The position numbers and the translations under genes were made by a program. A DNA stretch of 64,000 nucleotides from positions 620,001 through 684,000 of the forward strand of contig NZ_FODC01000003.1 in the NCBI RefSeq assembly GCF_900110275.1, given 5' to 3'. The notes beneath the pieces are model-generated. The model did not search any database, was not told where the DNA came from, and was given only the letters and a program-made list of their open reading frames with translations. Positions within the stretch are counted from its first letter, which is position 1, and every line of letters starts with the position of its first letter. Positions 43,588 through 53,972 of the stretch are shown one piece after another. Source of the stretch: Duganella sp. CF517. Its GTDB lineage: Bacteria; Pseudomonadota; Gammaproteobacteria; Burkholderiales; Burkholderiaceae_D.

Positions 43588-45684
43588 TTAATACGTTGCG
43601 CGCAGCTGCAGGTAGGCGGTGCGCGGCGCACCGACCATGCGGCCGGCGTTGCCGTCGACGTTGCGCGTGTAGTAGCGCTTGTCCGACAGGTTGTTGATGC
43701 CGGCCATCACTTCGTAGCCCGGCTTGCCGGGCAGTTTCCAGCCCAGCTGCGCGTTCCACAGGCGGAAGCCGGGGATTTGTCCCACACCGCCGCTGGCGGA
43801 CTCCGCCACGGTGTTGGCGGCGTCCGAGTATTGCTTGCCTTGGTGCGTGCTCGACAAATTGGCGGTGAAGGCGCCGACGCGGTAGCGCGCACCCACCGTG
43901 TCCGTGTTGCGCGAGTAGAACGGCACGTCCATGCCCGACGTCACGCCCGATTCCTGGATCGCCTTGGTGTACGTGTAGTTGGCGTAGATGTTCAGCCCGG
44001 CCAGCGCGCTGTCGTCGCCGAAGGTGTAGTCGGCCGCCGTCTCGATGCCCTCGTGGTCGGTCGCGCCGATGTTCTGAAACGTCGCAGGCGTGATGCCTGG
44101 CACCTGGATGATCTGGTTGTCGAACTTGAGCTTGAACGCGGTCAGCTCGGCGCTGGCGGCGCCGGTTTTCCAGCGCGCGCCGACTTCGGCCGTCTTCGCC
44201 AGCTCGGGCTTGAGCGGATTGGACGGCGTTTGCGAATTCAACTGCGTGTTCTGCACCGGTCCGAACGAGGTCGTGTAGTTGGCGAACACCGTCAGCGCCT
44301 TGTTGACCAGATAGGCGACGTTGAGCGACGGCAGCGCCTTGTTGTTGTTCGATTCGAAGGTGTTGCGGCCGGCGACGTCGTCGCGCTCGGAGCGGATGCG
44401 CTCGTAACGCACGCCCGGCGTGATGCGCCAGGCCCCCAGCGCGATGCGGTCGTCTATATAAACGGCGTGCGCGTCGGTGCTGTTGACGAAGGTGGCGGTG
44501 GCGCCGTTGACGCCGGTGGCGACGTTTTGCACGTAGTTGTTGTCGTCGCCGCGCTCGCGCAGGAAACGGTAGCCGACCGTGACGTCATGCGTCATGCCGG
44601 ACGCGGCGAAGCGTTGCGTGTAGCGCGGCTCGATGCCCAGCACCTGGTAATTGCGCGGCTGGTAGGTCAGCTGCGTGCGGGCGGCGTTGATCAGGGCGCT
44701 CTGGCGGAAGCTCTCGTTGTAGTACGCCTTGACCTCGACTTCCCGCGTGGCCGACAAGGTGTTCAGGTAGCCGACGTCGGCGCCCTTGCGGTCGCCGCTC
44801 CAGAAGTCCGTCGGCCGCGTGTTCTGGAACGGGTTGGCCTTGTACTGCGCCACCGTCAGGCCGCCCGGCGTGCGCGAGTTGACGTCGAAGTAGGTCAGCT
44901 TGCCGTAAACCTCGCTTTGCGGATCGATCTTGTAGCGGAACTTGAGCGCGACGTCGTTGACCTTTTCGTCGCTGCCCTCGCGCCAGCCCGAACCGTCCAT
45001 GCCCGAATACATCAGTGCGATGCCAAGGCCGTTGTCGAGCGTGCTGCCGACGAAGGCGCTGTACTGGCGGTTGTGGCCGGTTTCGCTGAAGTCGTTGTAG
45101 CGCACCGAGACGTCGCCGCTGATGCCGGGCCCTTCGGGAATGGCGCGGCTGCGGAAGTTGATGATGCCGCCGACGTTCTGCGGGCCGTAGCGCACCGCCC
45201 CGCCGCCGCGCACGACGTCGATCGATTCGATGTTGTTCAGGCTCACCGGCGCGAACGACAGCTGCGGCTGGCCATACGGCGCCACCGCCAGCGGGATGCC
45301 GTCAAGCAGGATGGTCGAGCGCGGCGAATAGCGGCCGGTCAGCCCGCGCACGCCGATGTTGAGCGAAATGGCGCTGCCGGCCGTGCCGGAGTTGTCGGTC
45401 GCCTGCACGCCTGGAATGCGGCGCAGCACGTCGCCGATGTCCAGCGCGCCGGAATTGTCGATCTCCTCCTTGCCGACGACGGTGCGCGCGCCCGGGAAAT
45501 TCTTCACGCTGTTCTGCAAGCCCGAGCCTAGCCAGCTGCCCGTGACCTGGATCGATTCGATCGGCGCGGCGCTCGCTCCCTCCTGGGCGCGCACCGACGG
45601 CGCCAGCAACAGGGTGACGGCGGCGGCCATCGCGGTCAGGGGGAAATGCGCGCGGCGCGGCGCGGACAAGGCGAAATCGGACAT
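43588..45684 (-). CDS. TonB-dependent siderophore-type receptor (FecA-like)
   Basis: A 698-residue outer-membrane receptor. The signal peptide is near residues 10-33 (TAMAAAVTLLLAPSVRAQ). The plug domain (about 40-170) holds EEIDNSGALDIGDVLRRIPG, NIGVRGLTGRYSPRSTILLDG and SIDVVRGGGAVRYGPQNVGG. The barrel ends in YLQLRATY with a terminal aromatic. The pattern is close to iron-citrate or siderophore receptors. ATG 45684 opens the signal peptide; an upstream ATG at 45738 would add 18 residues. There is no adjacent FecIR pair. A Fur-like sequence lies upstream. Confidence 0.93.
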   Translation of the reverse strand: MSDFALSAPRRAHFPLTAMAAAVTLLLAPSVRAQEGASAAPIESIQVTGSWLGSGLQNSVKNFPGARTVVGKEEIDNSGALDIGDVLRRIPGVQATDNSGTAGSAISLNIGVRGLTGRYSPRSTILLDGIPLAVAPYGQPQLSFAPVSLNNIESIDVVRGGGAVRYGPQNVGGIINFRSRAIPEGPGISGDVSVRYNDFSETGHNRQYSAFVGSTLDNGLGIALMYSGMDGSGWREGSDEKVNDVALKFRYKIDPQSEVYGKLTYFDVNSRTPGGLTVAQYKANPFQNTRPTDFWSGDRKGADVGYLNTLSATREVEVKAYYNESFRQSALINAARTQLTYQPRNYQVLGIEPRYTQRFAASGMTHDVTVGYRFLRERGDDNNYVQNVATGVNGATATFVNSTDAHAVYIDDRIALGAWRITPGVRYERIRSERDDVAGRNTFESNNNKALPSLNVAYLVNKALTVFANYTTSFGPVQNTQLNSQTPSNPLKPELAKTAEVGARWKTGAASAELTAFKLKFDNQIIQVPGITPATFQNIGATDHEGIETAADYTFGDDSALAGLNIYANYTYTKAIQESGVTSGMDVPFYSRNTDTVGARYRVGAFTANLSSTHQGKQYSDAANTVAESASGGVGQIPGFRLWNAQLGWKLPGKPGYEVMAGINNLSDKRYYTRNVDGNAGRMVGAPRTAYLQLRATY

Positions 45685-45713
45685 GGATGTGATCTGGTTG
45701 GCATGAAAGGGCG

Positions 45714-45739
45714 AGATGATAACACTTCTCATTCTCATC
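45714..45739 (-). promoter_or_regulatory. Candidate Fur-like site before the siderophore receptor gene
   Basis: On the minus strand the segment reads GATGAGAATGAGAAG followed by TGTTATCATCT. It resembles an imperfect Fur box (GATAATGATAATCATTATC) with several mismatches. It lies 30-55 bases before the receptor ATG, where iron-dependent repression would act. Confidence 0.35.
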
Positions 45740-45778
45740 GGTCATCGACCGCTTGGACAAAATGACTCAACCGTCTTA

Positions 45779-45801
45779 AAGATGTATACGTTATACTTCT
45801 T
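45779..45801 (+). promoter_or_regulatory. NsrR-type nitric-oxide operator before hmp
   Basis: The site is two 11-base arms, AAGATGTATAC and TTATACTTCTT, around one central base. They are complementary at 9 of 11 positions. The left arm matches the NsrR consensus half AAGATGYATTT at 9 of 11. It lies 34-56 bases before the hmp ATG, as expected for NsrR control of a nitric oxide dioxygenase. Confidence 0.7.
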
Positions 45802-45834
45802 TACATCACCACTTCCCAACGACGAGAGACCATC

Positions 45835-47016
45835 ATGCTGAGCGTAGAACAAAAAGCCATCATCACCGCGACCGTACCCATCCTGGAACAAGGCGGCGAG
45901 ACGCTGACGCGCCACTTCTATCTGACCCTGTTCCGCGACTTCCCGCATGTGAAGCCGTTTTTCAACCAGGCCAACCAGCAGGACGGCAACCAGCAGCGCG
46001 CGCTGGCCAACGCGGTGCTGATGTACGCGAAGAATATCGATCGTCTGGAACAACTCGGACCGCTGGTGTCGACCATCGTCAACAAGCACGTTTCGCTGCA
46101 GATCCAGCGCGAGCACTATCCGCTGGTGGGCGCTTCGCTGCTGAAGGCGATCCGCGAAGTGCTCGGCGCCGACACCGCGACCGACGCCGTGATCGACGCC
46201 TGGGCTGCGGCCTACGGCCAACTGGCCGACATCCTGGCCGGCGCCGAACAAACCGTCTACGATGAAAACGCCCGCGCGCCCGGTGGCTGGAGCGGCGCCC
46301 GCGAATTCAAAGTCGCCTCCCGGAAGGCGGAGAGCGACGAAATCACCTCCTTCGTGCTGGAACCGGCCGACGGCCGCGCCGTTTTCGCCCACAAGCCGGG
46401 CCAGTACATCGGCGTGTGCGTCAGGATCGGCGGCGAGGAGGCGCGCCGCCAATACTCGCTGTCGGCGGCCGCCAATGGCGCCAGCTACCGCATCAGCGTC
46501 AAGCGCGAACCGGGCGGCGCCGTGTCGAACTTCCTGCACGATCACGTCAATGTCGGCGACAGCATCCAGCTGTTCCCACCGTCGGGCGAATTCGTGCTGA
46601 AGGACGGCGACAAACCGCTGGTGCTGATCAGCGGCGGCGTCGGCATCACGCCAACGCTGGCGATGCTGACGACCGCCCTGTCGACCGGCCGCGCCATCCA
46701 TTTCATCCACGCGGCGCGCCACGCCGGCGTGCACGCCTTCCGCGACCAGATCGACGCGCTGGCAAACGAATATCCGCAGCTGCGGCGCTTCTACTGCTAC
46801 GAAACCGCCGGCGAGTCCGGCCCGCAGCCGCACGCCACCGGCTATCTGGATCGGCAGCGCCTCGGCGAATGGCTGCCGGCCACGCGCGATGTCGATGCCT
46901 ACTTCCTCGGACCGACGCCGTTCATGAAGGCCGTCAAATCGCATCTGCTGGAACTGGGCGTGCCGCCGGCGCAAACGCACTACGAGTTCTTCGGCCCGGC
47001 CGAAGCGCTGGCCTGA
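45835..47016 (+). CDS. hmp: Flavohaemoprotein, nitric oxide dioxygenase
   Basis: A 393-residue fusion. The globin domain covers residues 1-140, with the proximal histidine in VNKHVSL (H85). The FAD domain covers about 150-260 (RQYSLSAA, then GAVSNFLHDHV), and the NAD domain runs from about 262 (VLISGGVGITPTLAML; YFLGPTPFM near 352). It oxidises nitric oxide to nitrate with NAD(P)H. An NsrR-type operator lies just upstream. It is divergent from the siderophore receptor with 150 bases between the starts. Confidence 0.96.
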   Translation: MLSVEQKAIITATVPILEQGGETLTRHFYLTLFRDFPHVKPFFNQANQQDGNQQRALANAVLMYAKNIDRLEQLGPLVSTIVNKHVSLQIQREHYPLVGASLLKAIREVLGADTATDAVIDAWAAAYGQLADILAGAEQTVYDENARAPGGWSGAREFKVASRKAESDEITSFVLEPADGRAVFAHKPGQYIGVCVRIGGEEARRQYSLSAAANGASYRISVKREPGGAVSNFLHDHVNVGDSIQLFPPSGEFVLKDGDKPLVLISGGVGITPTLAMLTTALSTGRAIHFIHAARHAGVHAFRDQIDALANEYPQLRRFYCYETAGESGPQPHATGYLDRQRLGEWLPATRDVDAYFLGPTPFMKAVKSHLLELGVPPAQTHYEFFGPAEALA

Positions 47017-47069
47017 TGCGTTTTCCGGATATGTAAAGCCGGATATCTTCGTGTACGACGGAAGGCGCC

Positions 47070-47089
47070 GATGCAATACTGCTTGCATC
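47070..47089 (+). promoter_or_regulatory. Zur-like palindrome before the ABC importer operon
   Basis: GATGCAA and TTGCATC form perfect 7-base arms around TACTGC, 21-40 bases before the importer ATG at 47110. The arms match those of the two palindromes before the GTPase gene (ATGCAA/TTGCAT), but the spacer is 6 rather than 5 bases. Zinc-dependent control is inferred. Two copies of CCGGATAT (47025-47032 and 47039-47046) precede it. Confidence 0.45.
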
Positions 47090-47109
47090 TCGCCTATCCG
47101 AAGGAAACC

Positions 47110-48102
47110 ATGAAGCGCAGGACTGTATTGAAGCTGGCGGCCAACGGCGCCGCCCTCGCCACCCTCGGCGGCATCCCGCCGCGGGTGTTCGGCGCCGCGC
47201 CGCTCAAGGAGCTGCGCCTGGATTACGCCTACTATTCGCCGGCCAGCCTGGTGCTGCGCCGCTTCGGCTGGCTCGAAGATGAATTCAAGGCCGACGGCAC
47301 CAGCGTGCGCTGGGTGCTCAGCGCCGGCAGCAACCGCGCGCTCGAATACCTGAACGGCAACAGCATCGATATCGGCTCCAGCGCCGGGCTGGCCGCGTTG
47401 CTGGCCAAGGCCAACGGCAATCCCATCAAAACCCCCTATATCTTCTCCCGTCCCGAGTGGACGGCGCTGGTGGTTCGCAACGATTCGACCATCCGCACGT
47501 TGGCGGATTTGAAGGGTAAAAAAGTCGCCGCCACCAAAGGCACCGACCCCTATCTGTTCCTGCTGCGATCCTTGCAGACGGTCGGACTTAGACGCAGCGA
47601 CATCGAACACGTCGGCCTGCAGCACGCGGACGGCCGCGCGGCACTCGAGCAAGGCAAGGTCGATGCGTGGGCGGGCCTGGACCCGCACATGGCGGCCAGC
47701 GAACTGGAAAGCGGTTCGCGTCTGATCTACCGCAACGTCGCCTTCAACACCTACGGCTTCCTCAACGTGCGCGAGGACTTCCTGGCCGCGCATCCGGCGG
47801 AGTTGGGCCGCGTGATCAAGGCCTACGAGAAAGCGCGCGCGTGGATACGCGCCAATCCGTCGGAAGCGGCCAAGATACTGTCGGAGGAAGCCAAGGTGTC
47901 GCTGCCGGTGGCGCTGTTGCAGATCAAGCTGCGCACGGACTTCACCAATCCCCAGCCGGGCAGCGAGCACGTGAAAGCCTTGCAGGTCGCCGCGCCCATC
48001 CTGCGCGACGAAGCACTGGTCAAGGGTGGCACGGATTTGAACCGCACCATCCTCGATCTGGTCGACACGCGCTTCGCCCAGCCGTTCATCGTCCGCGCCT
48101 AG
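47110..48102 (+). CDS. ABC transporter substrate-binding protein, SsuA/NitT/TauT type
   Basis: A 330-residue periplasmic binding protein. The N-terminus has a Tat-like signal (KRRTVLKLAANGAALATLGG), so it may be exported folded. The fold starts with LRLDYAYYSPASLVLRRFGW near residue 38, then DIGSSAGLAALLAKANGNP and LADLKGKKVAATKGTDPYLF. This family carries sulfonates, nitrate or thiamine-like substrates; a different substrate tied to zinc is suggested by the Zur-like site and neighbours. The ATG at 47110 has an aagga ribosome site; an earlier ATG at 47071 falls inside the palindrome. Confidence 0.85.
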   Translation: MKRRTVLKLAANGAALATLGGIPPRVFGAAPLKELRLDYAYYSPASLVLRRFGWLEDEFKADGTSVRWVLSAGSNRALEYLNGNSIDIGSSAGLAALLAKANGNPIKTPYIFSRPEWTALVVRNDSTIRTLADLKGKKVAATKGTDPYLFLLRSLQTVGLRRSDIEHVGLQHADGRAALEQGKVDAWAGLDPHMAASELESGSRLIYRNVAFNTYGFLNVREDFLAAHPAELGRVIKAYEKARAWIRANPSEAAKILSEEAKVSLPVALLQIKLRTDFTNPQPGSEHVKALQVAAPILRDEALVKGGTDLNRTILDLVDTRFAQPFIVRA

Positions 48103-48114
48103 GAACGGCCTGCT

Positions 48115-48999
48115 ATGAGCAGTCAACTGGCGGCGCGTGCGCAATCCGATTTCGACGACCGTGAAGCGGCGAACGCGCTATCACCGCCGGCGGCGCGGTC
48201 CCCGCGCAGGCCCCGCGAGCGGCGCCCGCGTCACATTTCTCGTACTCTGCTTGGGCTGCTATTGCCATCGACGGTGCTGATCGGCGCGGAAGTGGGCGCG
48301 CGTGCCGGCTGGATTCCATCCAACCTGCTGCCCGCCCCGACGCAAATACTCGAAACCCTGGCCGATCTCGGCGCCCGCGGCCTGCTCGGCCACATCGGCG
48401 CCAGCACCTTGCGCGTGGCGGCCGGCTTCGGCGCCGGCGCCGCGTTGGCGGTGTTCCTAGGCGCCGCCGTCGGTCTGAATCGGCGCGCCGAAGCGATCCT
48501 CGATCCGACCTTCCAGGCGCTGCGCGCGATTCCGTCGCTGGCCTGGGTGCCGCTGCTGCTCCTCTGGCTGGGCATCGACGAGGCGCCCAAGGTGGTGCTG
48601 ATCGCCATCGGCGCTTTTTTCCCGGTCTACATGGGCGTGTCGTCCGGCATACGCGGCGTGGACCGCAAGCTGATCGAAGTGGCGCGCCTGTACCGCCTGG
48701 GCGGCGTGGCGCTGACCCGCCGCGTGCTGCTGCCGGCCGCCATGCCGTCCATCCTCACGGGCCTGCGCAACGGATTGAGCCTGGCGTGGATGTTCATGGT
48801 GGCGGCGGAACTGATCGCCGCCAGCCAGGGCCTGGGCTACCTGCTGTCGGACGGGCGCGAAACCAGCCGCGCGGACATCGTGCTGGCCGCGATCGTGCTG
48901 CTGGCGATACTGGGCAAAGCCAGCGACAGCCTGATGGCGGCCATCGAACGGCGCGGCCTGGCCTGGCGCGACAGCTTTTCCAGCACGGGCGGCGCATGA
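48115..48999 (+). CDS. ABC transporter permease, SsuC type
   Basis: A 294-residue inner-membrane permease with about six helices after a basic 40-residue N-terminal stretch. The EAA-type loop is at about residues 180-205 (KLIEVARLYRLGGVALTRRV). It pairs with the binding protein 12 bases upstream and overlaps the ATPase gene by four bases (ATGA). The basic start could be explained by an internal start codon, but none with a ribosome site is evident. Confidence 0.88.
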   Translation: MSSQLAARAQSDFDDREAANALSPPAARSPRRPRERRPRHISRTLLGLLLPSTVLIGAEVGARAGWIPSNLLPAPTQILETLADLGARGLLGHIGASTLRVAAGFGAGAALAVFLGAAVGLNRRAEAILDPTFQALRAIPSLAWVPLLLLWLGIDEAPKVVLIAIGAFFPVYMGVSSGIRGVDRKLIEVARLYRLGGVALTRRVLLPAAMPSILTGLRNGLSLAWMFMVAAELIAASQGLGYLLSDGRETSRADIVLAAIVLLAILGKASDSLMAAIERRGLAWRDSFSSTGGA

Positions 49000-49736
49000 A
49001 GAGCGTCAGCCATGCATTGGACATCCATATCGCCGAGAAGCGCTACGGCGCCCGCACGGCGCTGCGCGATGTCGGCATCCGCTTGCGCCAGGGTGAAGTC
49101 GTCAGCCTGATCGGCGCCAGCGGTTGCGGCAAAAGCAGTTTGCTGTCGATCGCCTCCGGTCTGGATCGGGAGTTTGAAGGCGGGATCAAGCTGCACGGCC
49201 AGCCGCTCGACGGCGTGCACCGCAACATCGGCTTCATTTTCCAGGAACCGCGCCTGTTTCCCTGGCTGACGGTGGCGCAAAACGTCGCTTTCGACAGCGA
49301 CAACGACGCCGCCGCCCAAAAGCTGTCCGCGCGCCTGTTGGCGGAGGTCGGCCTGCAAGAGCAAGCGCAGTCGCTTCCCAAGCAGCTCTCCGGGGGCCAG
49401 GCGCAACGCGCCGCGATCGCGCGCGGGCTGTTCAGCCATCCGCGGGTGCTGCTGCTCGACGAGCCGTTTTCCGCCGTCGACGCCTTCACCCGGATGAAAT
49501 TGCAGGATCTGCTGCTCAAGGTGGCCCGCCAGCGCGAACTGACCGTGCTGCTGGTGACGCATGATATCGACGAGGCGCTGTATCTGAGCGACCGGATTAT
49601 GCTGCTGGACGGAGTGGGATCGCCGGCCGTGACGGAGTTTCAGCCGCCACCGCGGCCGCGCGGGCGCGGCGATGTCGCGCTGGCCGCGTTGAAGTCCTCG
49701 ATTATCGACCGATTGCACGCGGTACACGCCATCTGA
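48996..49736 (+). CDS. ABC transporter ATP-binding protein, SsuB type
   Basis: A 246-residue ATPase. Walker A is LIGASGCGKSSLLS (near residues 38-51), the Q-loop is FQEPRLFPW, the signature is LSGGQAQRAAIARGL (near 138), Walker B is VLLLDEPFSAVDAFT and the switch histidine is in LLVTHDIDEAL. It powers the importer encoded with it. The ATG at 48996 overlaps the permease stop; a longer upstream reading frame lies within the permease gene and is not expected. The zur-like gene follows 60 bases on. Confidence 0.92.
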   Translation: MKSVSHALDIHIAEKRYGARTALRDVGIRLRQGEVVSLIGASGCGKSSLLSIASGLDREFEGGIKLHGQPLDGVHRNIGFIFQEPRLFPWLTVAQNVAFDSDNDAAAQKLSARLLAEVGLQEQAQSLPKQLSGGQAQRAAIARGLFSHPRVLLLDEPFSAVDAFTRMKLQDLLLKVARQRELTVLLVTHDIDEALYLSDRIMLLDGVGSPAVTEFQPPPRPRGRGDVALAALKSSIIDRLHAVHAI

Positions 49737-49796
49737 TCAAAAAGTCTACTTTCGCAGGAAGTGCGACGCGCTGTCGGAACTGGTAAAATCCCGTTC

Positions 49797-50228
49797 ATGA
49801 TGCAAACCTCCACCACAGACCAGGCAGAAACGCTGATACGCGCCACCGGCGCCCGCGTCACGCGCCAGCGTGTGACGGTGCTCGATTTCTTGCTGGGCCA
49901 GGGCAAGTCGCTGACCCACCATGAAATCCAGAACCACCTGTCGGACGAGGCGCTCGATTCCGTCACGCTGTACCGCGTGCTCGAATGGCTGACCGAAAAT
50001 GAACTGGTGCACCGCATCGCAGGCGCCGACCAGGTCTGGCGCTTCAGCGCCGGCGCCGGCCATCATTCGCACGAACACGCTCATTTCCAGTGCACCAAAT
50101 GCGAAGAGGTGACCTGCTTCACCGAGGTCGCCCTGCCCCGCAAAATCAAGCTGCCCGAGGGTTTCCAAAGCCAGGAAATCGACTTCCTCATCAAGGGCAC
50201 CTGCCCGCACTGCGCTCCGAAAAAATAA
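49797..50228 (+). CDS. Fur-family regulator, probably zinc-sensing (Zur-like)
   Basis: A 143-residue Fur-family protein. The winged helix covers about residues 18-85 (RVTRQRVTVLDFLLGQGKSL, then SVTLYRVLEWLTENELVHRI). The metal-rich middle is HHSHEHAHFQCTKCEEVTC, and the structural CxxC pairs are CTKC and CPHC. Fur-type iron sensors and Zur share this plan; Zur is preferred because the next gene is a COG0523 GTPase behind Zur-like palindromes. Two adjacent ATGs (49797, 49800) are possible starts. It lies between the importer operon and the GTPase operon. Confidence 0.82.
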   Translation: MMQTSTTDQAETLIRATGARVTRQRVTVLDFLLGQGKSLTHHEIQNHLSDEALDSVTLYRVLEWLTENELVHRIAGADQVWRFSAGAGHHSHEHAHFQCTKCEEVTCFTEVALPRKIKLPEGFQSQEIDFLIKGTCPHCAPKK

Positions 50229-50255
50229 ACGAGCGATTCACACGGCGACAAAATA

Positions 50256-50280
50256 GTTAACGCAACCCAGTTGCATTAAC
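50256..50280 (+). promoter_or_regulatory. Zur-like operator 1 before the GTPase operon
   Basis: GTTAACGCAA and TTGCATTAAC are 10-base arms, complementary at 9 of 10 positions, around CCCAG. The site lies 77-101 bases before the ATG of the zinc GTPase gene. It shares the right-arm core TTGCATTAA with the second site, whose centre is 38 bases further on. Confidence 0.6.
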
Positions 50281-50292
50281 GACTGATTGGAT

Positions 50293-50320
50293 TTATTATG
50301 CAACTCATTTGCATTAATAA
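50293..50320 (+). promoter_or_regulatory. Zur-like operator 2 before the GTPase operon
   Basis: ATGCAA and TTGCAT are perfect arms around CTCAT, flanked by the AT-rich words TTATT and TAATAA. The site is 37-64 bases before the GTPase ATG, overlapping the likely promoter. The position is right for repression by the zur-like protein encoded just upstream. Confidence 0.6.
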
Positions 50321-50356
50321 TCTTGCGCACCCGCGCCCTTTTCAGTGAGCTGTCCC

Positions 50357-51625
<1,269 letters not shown>

Positions 51626-51647
51626 TTCCTTTTTACTATTCCCGACA

Positions 51648-53954
51648 ATGAAAACAACGACACGGCCGCTGGCCGCGGCGATCTCGCTCGCCCTCACCAA
51701 CTGCCCCTACGCCCACGCCGACGACACAACCGCCAATGCGGCCATGCAGACGGTGACCATCAACAGCAGCCGCAGCGCGCTCGATCCCGATCTGCCGACC
51801 ACCAGCGTCACCAAAACCCAGGACGAGCTGCGGCAGCAGCAGAACATCTTCAATCCCGAAGACGCGCTGCGCAACATGCCCAGCATGACCATCCGCAAAC
51901 GCTATAGCGGTGACCGTAACGCGCTGGTCGGCGGACGCAGTTTCTCCACCACCCAGGCGCCGCGCGCGCTGGTGACGATGGACGGCTACCTGCTGTCGAA
52001 CTTCCTCGGCCGCTTCGACGCACCCCGCTGGAACATGATCGCGCCGGAGGAAATGACACGGGTCGATGTGCTGTACGGCCCGTTCTCGGCGCTCTACCCC
52101 GGCAACTCGATCGGCACAACGATCGCCGTCACCACCAGCCGCCCGGCCAAATTCGAGGGATCGGTGCGGGTGGCGGTGCAGGATCAGAGCTTCGACCAGT
52201 ACGGCCTCAAAGACCACTACCGCAACTACCAGGGTTCGGCGCTGATCGGCGACAGGCTGGCATCGGGCCTGTGGTACAAGCTGATGGTCAACCATCAGGA
52301 CTCGACCAGCCAGCCGATGGGCTACTACACCGCGACCGCCAACGTTGCGGGGGCCTTCGCGACGCCGGCCGGCGCGGGCGCCGCCACGCCGGTCACCGGC
52401 ATCCGCTACGACACCGGTCCGTTTGGCACGGCGCGGGCGATCTTCGGCGCCAATGCCGGCGCCATCGACCATACCAGGCAGGATACCGTCAAAACCACTC
52501 TCGGCTACGACTTCAATCGCACCGTGAGCGCGGAGGGCTTCGTAGCCTGGTGGAGCAACGAGAGCGTGACACGCAATCAAAGCTTCATGCGCGACGCCGC
52601 CGGCAACACCGTCTGGTCCGGGAGGGTCACCGATGGCGCCAATGTCTTCGTCGTTCCGACCGCCGCCTTCGCGCCTTACACGCGCGATGAGCGCCACGCG
52701 CAGGCCGGGGCGACCGTCAAGACCCGCAACGGCAACGGCTGGAACGGCAGCGTATCGGCCAGCGCCTACCGCATCATGAAGGACGTGCAGCGCAACGCCG
52801 GCAGCGCCGATCCGTTCGCGGCCGGCGGCGGCGCCGGTAACGCGGTGCTGCGGGACGGCAGCGGCTTCAATTCCGTCGATCTGCAAACCACCTATTCACC
52901 GGTCGCGGGCGACTGGACCGGCGGCGCCCATGCGCTGACCATCGGCCTGCACGCGGACGATTACAAGCTCGAACAATCGACCCGCGCCACCGCAGACTGG
53001 CGCAATGCCGCCGGACCGGAGACGCAGTTCATCGGCGGCGAAACACGCATCGTGGCGCTGTATGGCCAGGACGCGTGGCGTTTCGCGCCGCAATGGACGG
53101 CCACCTTGGGCGTGCGAGCGGAATCATGGCAGGCCAGGAACGGCGCGCAACGCATCCCCGGCGCGGCCCAAAACTACCCGGGGCGCAGCGAGCAGGCCTG
53201 GTCGCCCAAGCTATCGCTGGGTTGGGACGCGGCGGCCGATACCACGTTGCGCCTGTCGGCAGGCCGGGGCGCGCGCTTCGCCACCGTCGCGGAACTGTTC
53301 CAGGGCACGGCCGTGGGCAGCGCCATCGTCGTCAACGACCCGAATCTGAAGCCGGAACGCTCGAACGCGCTCGAACTGATGGCCGAACAACGCCACTCCT
53401 TCGGAATGCTGCGCGCTTCGCTGTTCCAGGACGACGTGCGTGACGCCATCTGGAGCCAGCTAAATCTGAGCGTTTTCCCCAACGTGACCAATGTGACCAA
53501 CGTGGGCCGGGTGCGCACGCGCGGGCTCGAGTTGGTGGCGCAGGTCGACCGCTTGGGCGTGGCTGGACTCAGCGCCGATGCCAACATCGCCTTTAGCAAA
53601 TCGACGATCCTGGAAAACGCCACCTATCAGCCGTCGGTGGGCAAGGATTGGACCCGGGTTCCGCGCGTGCGCGGCGCCACCACCTTGACCTACGCGCCCG
53701 GGGCGAAATGGAGCGCCTCGGCGACCTACCGCTATTCCGGCCGCCAGTTCAACGAAATGAACAATTCAGACTACAACACCGATGTCTACGGCGCCATCTC
53801 GCGCGTCAGCCAGGTGGATATGCGGCTGCTGTTCAAGCCTGTCGCCGGCACCGAACTGGCTGTCGGCATAGACAACCTCAATGACGACCGCGCCTACCAG
53901 ATGCATCCCTACCCGGGCCGCACCTTGTTCGCGGAGATGCGTTACGCCTTCTAG
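51648..53954 (+). CDS. TonB-dependent receptor, zinc-operon associated
   Basis: A 768-residue outer-membrane receptor. The signal peptide ends near HADD (residue 25). The plug (about 35-165) has NPEDALRNMPSMTIRKRYSG, RALVTMDGYLLSNFLGRFDA and TRVDVLYGPFSALYPGNSIG. The barrel ends TLFAEMRYAF with a terminal phenylalanine. It is distinct from the siderophore receptor at 43588. Its place between a zinc GTPase and an ABC exporter-like set points to uptake of zinc or a zinc-carrying molecule. No histidine-rich loop of the ZnuD kind is obvious. Confidence 0.92.
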   Translation: MKTTTRPLAAAISLALTNCPYAHADDTTANAAMQTVTINSSRSALDPDLPTTSVTKTQDELRQQQNIFNPEDALRNMPSMTIRKRYSGDRNALVGGRSFSTTQAPRALVTMDGYLLSNFLGRFDAPRWNMIAPEEMTRVDVLYGPFSALYPGNSIGTTIAVTTSRPAKFEGSVRVAVQDQSFDQYGLKDHYRNYQGSALIGDRLASGLWYKLMVNHQDSTSQPMGYYTATANVAGAFATPAGAGAATPVTGIRYDTGPFGTARAIFGANAGAIDHTRQDTVKTTLGYDFNRTVSAEGFVAWWSNESVTRNQSFMRDAAGNTVWSGRVTDGANVFVVPTAAFAPYTRDERHAQAGATVKTRNGNGWNGSVSASAYRIMKDVQRNAGSADPFAAGGGAGNAVLRDGSGFNSVDLQTTYSPVAGDWTGGAHALTIGLHADDYKLEQSTRATADWRNAAGPETQFIGGETRIVALYGQDAWRFAPQWTATLGVRAESWQARNGAQRIPGAAQNYPGRSEQAWSPKLSLGWDAAADTTLRLSAGRGARFATVAELFQGTAVGSAIVVNDPNLKPERSNALELMAEQRHSFGMLRASLFQDDVRDAIWSQLNLSVFPNVTNVTNVGRVRTRGLELVAQVDRLGVAGLSADANIAFSKSTILENATYQPSVGKDWTRVPRVRGATTLTYAPGAKWSASATYRYSGRQFNEMNNSDYNTDVYGAISRVSQVDMRLLFKPVAGTELAVGIDNLNDDRAYQMHPYPGRTLFAEMRYAF

Positions 53955-53972
53955 GATACCCACGGAGCACGG

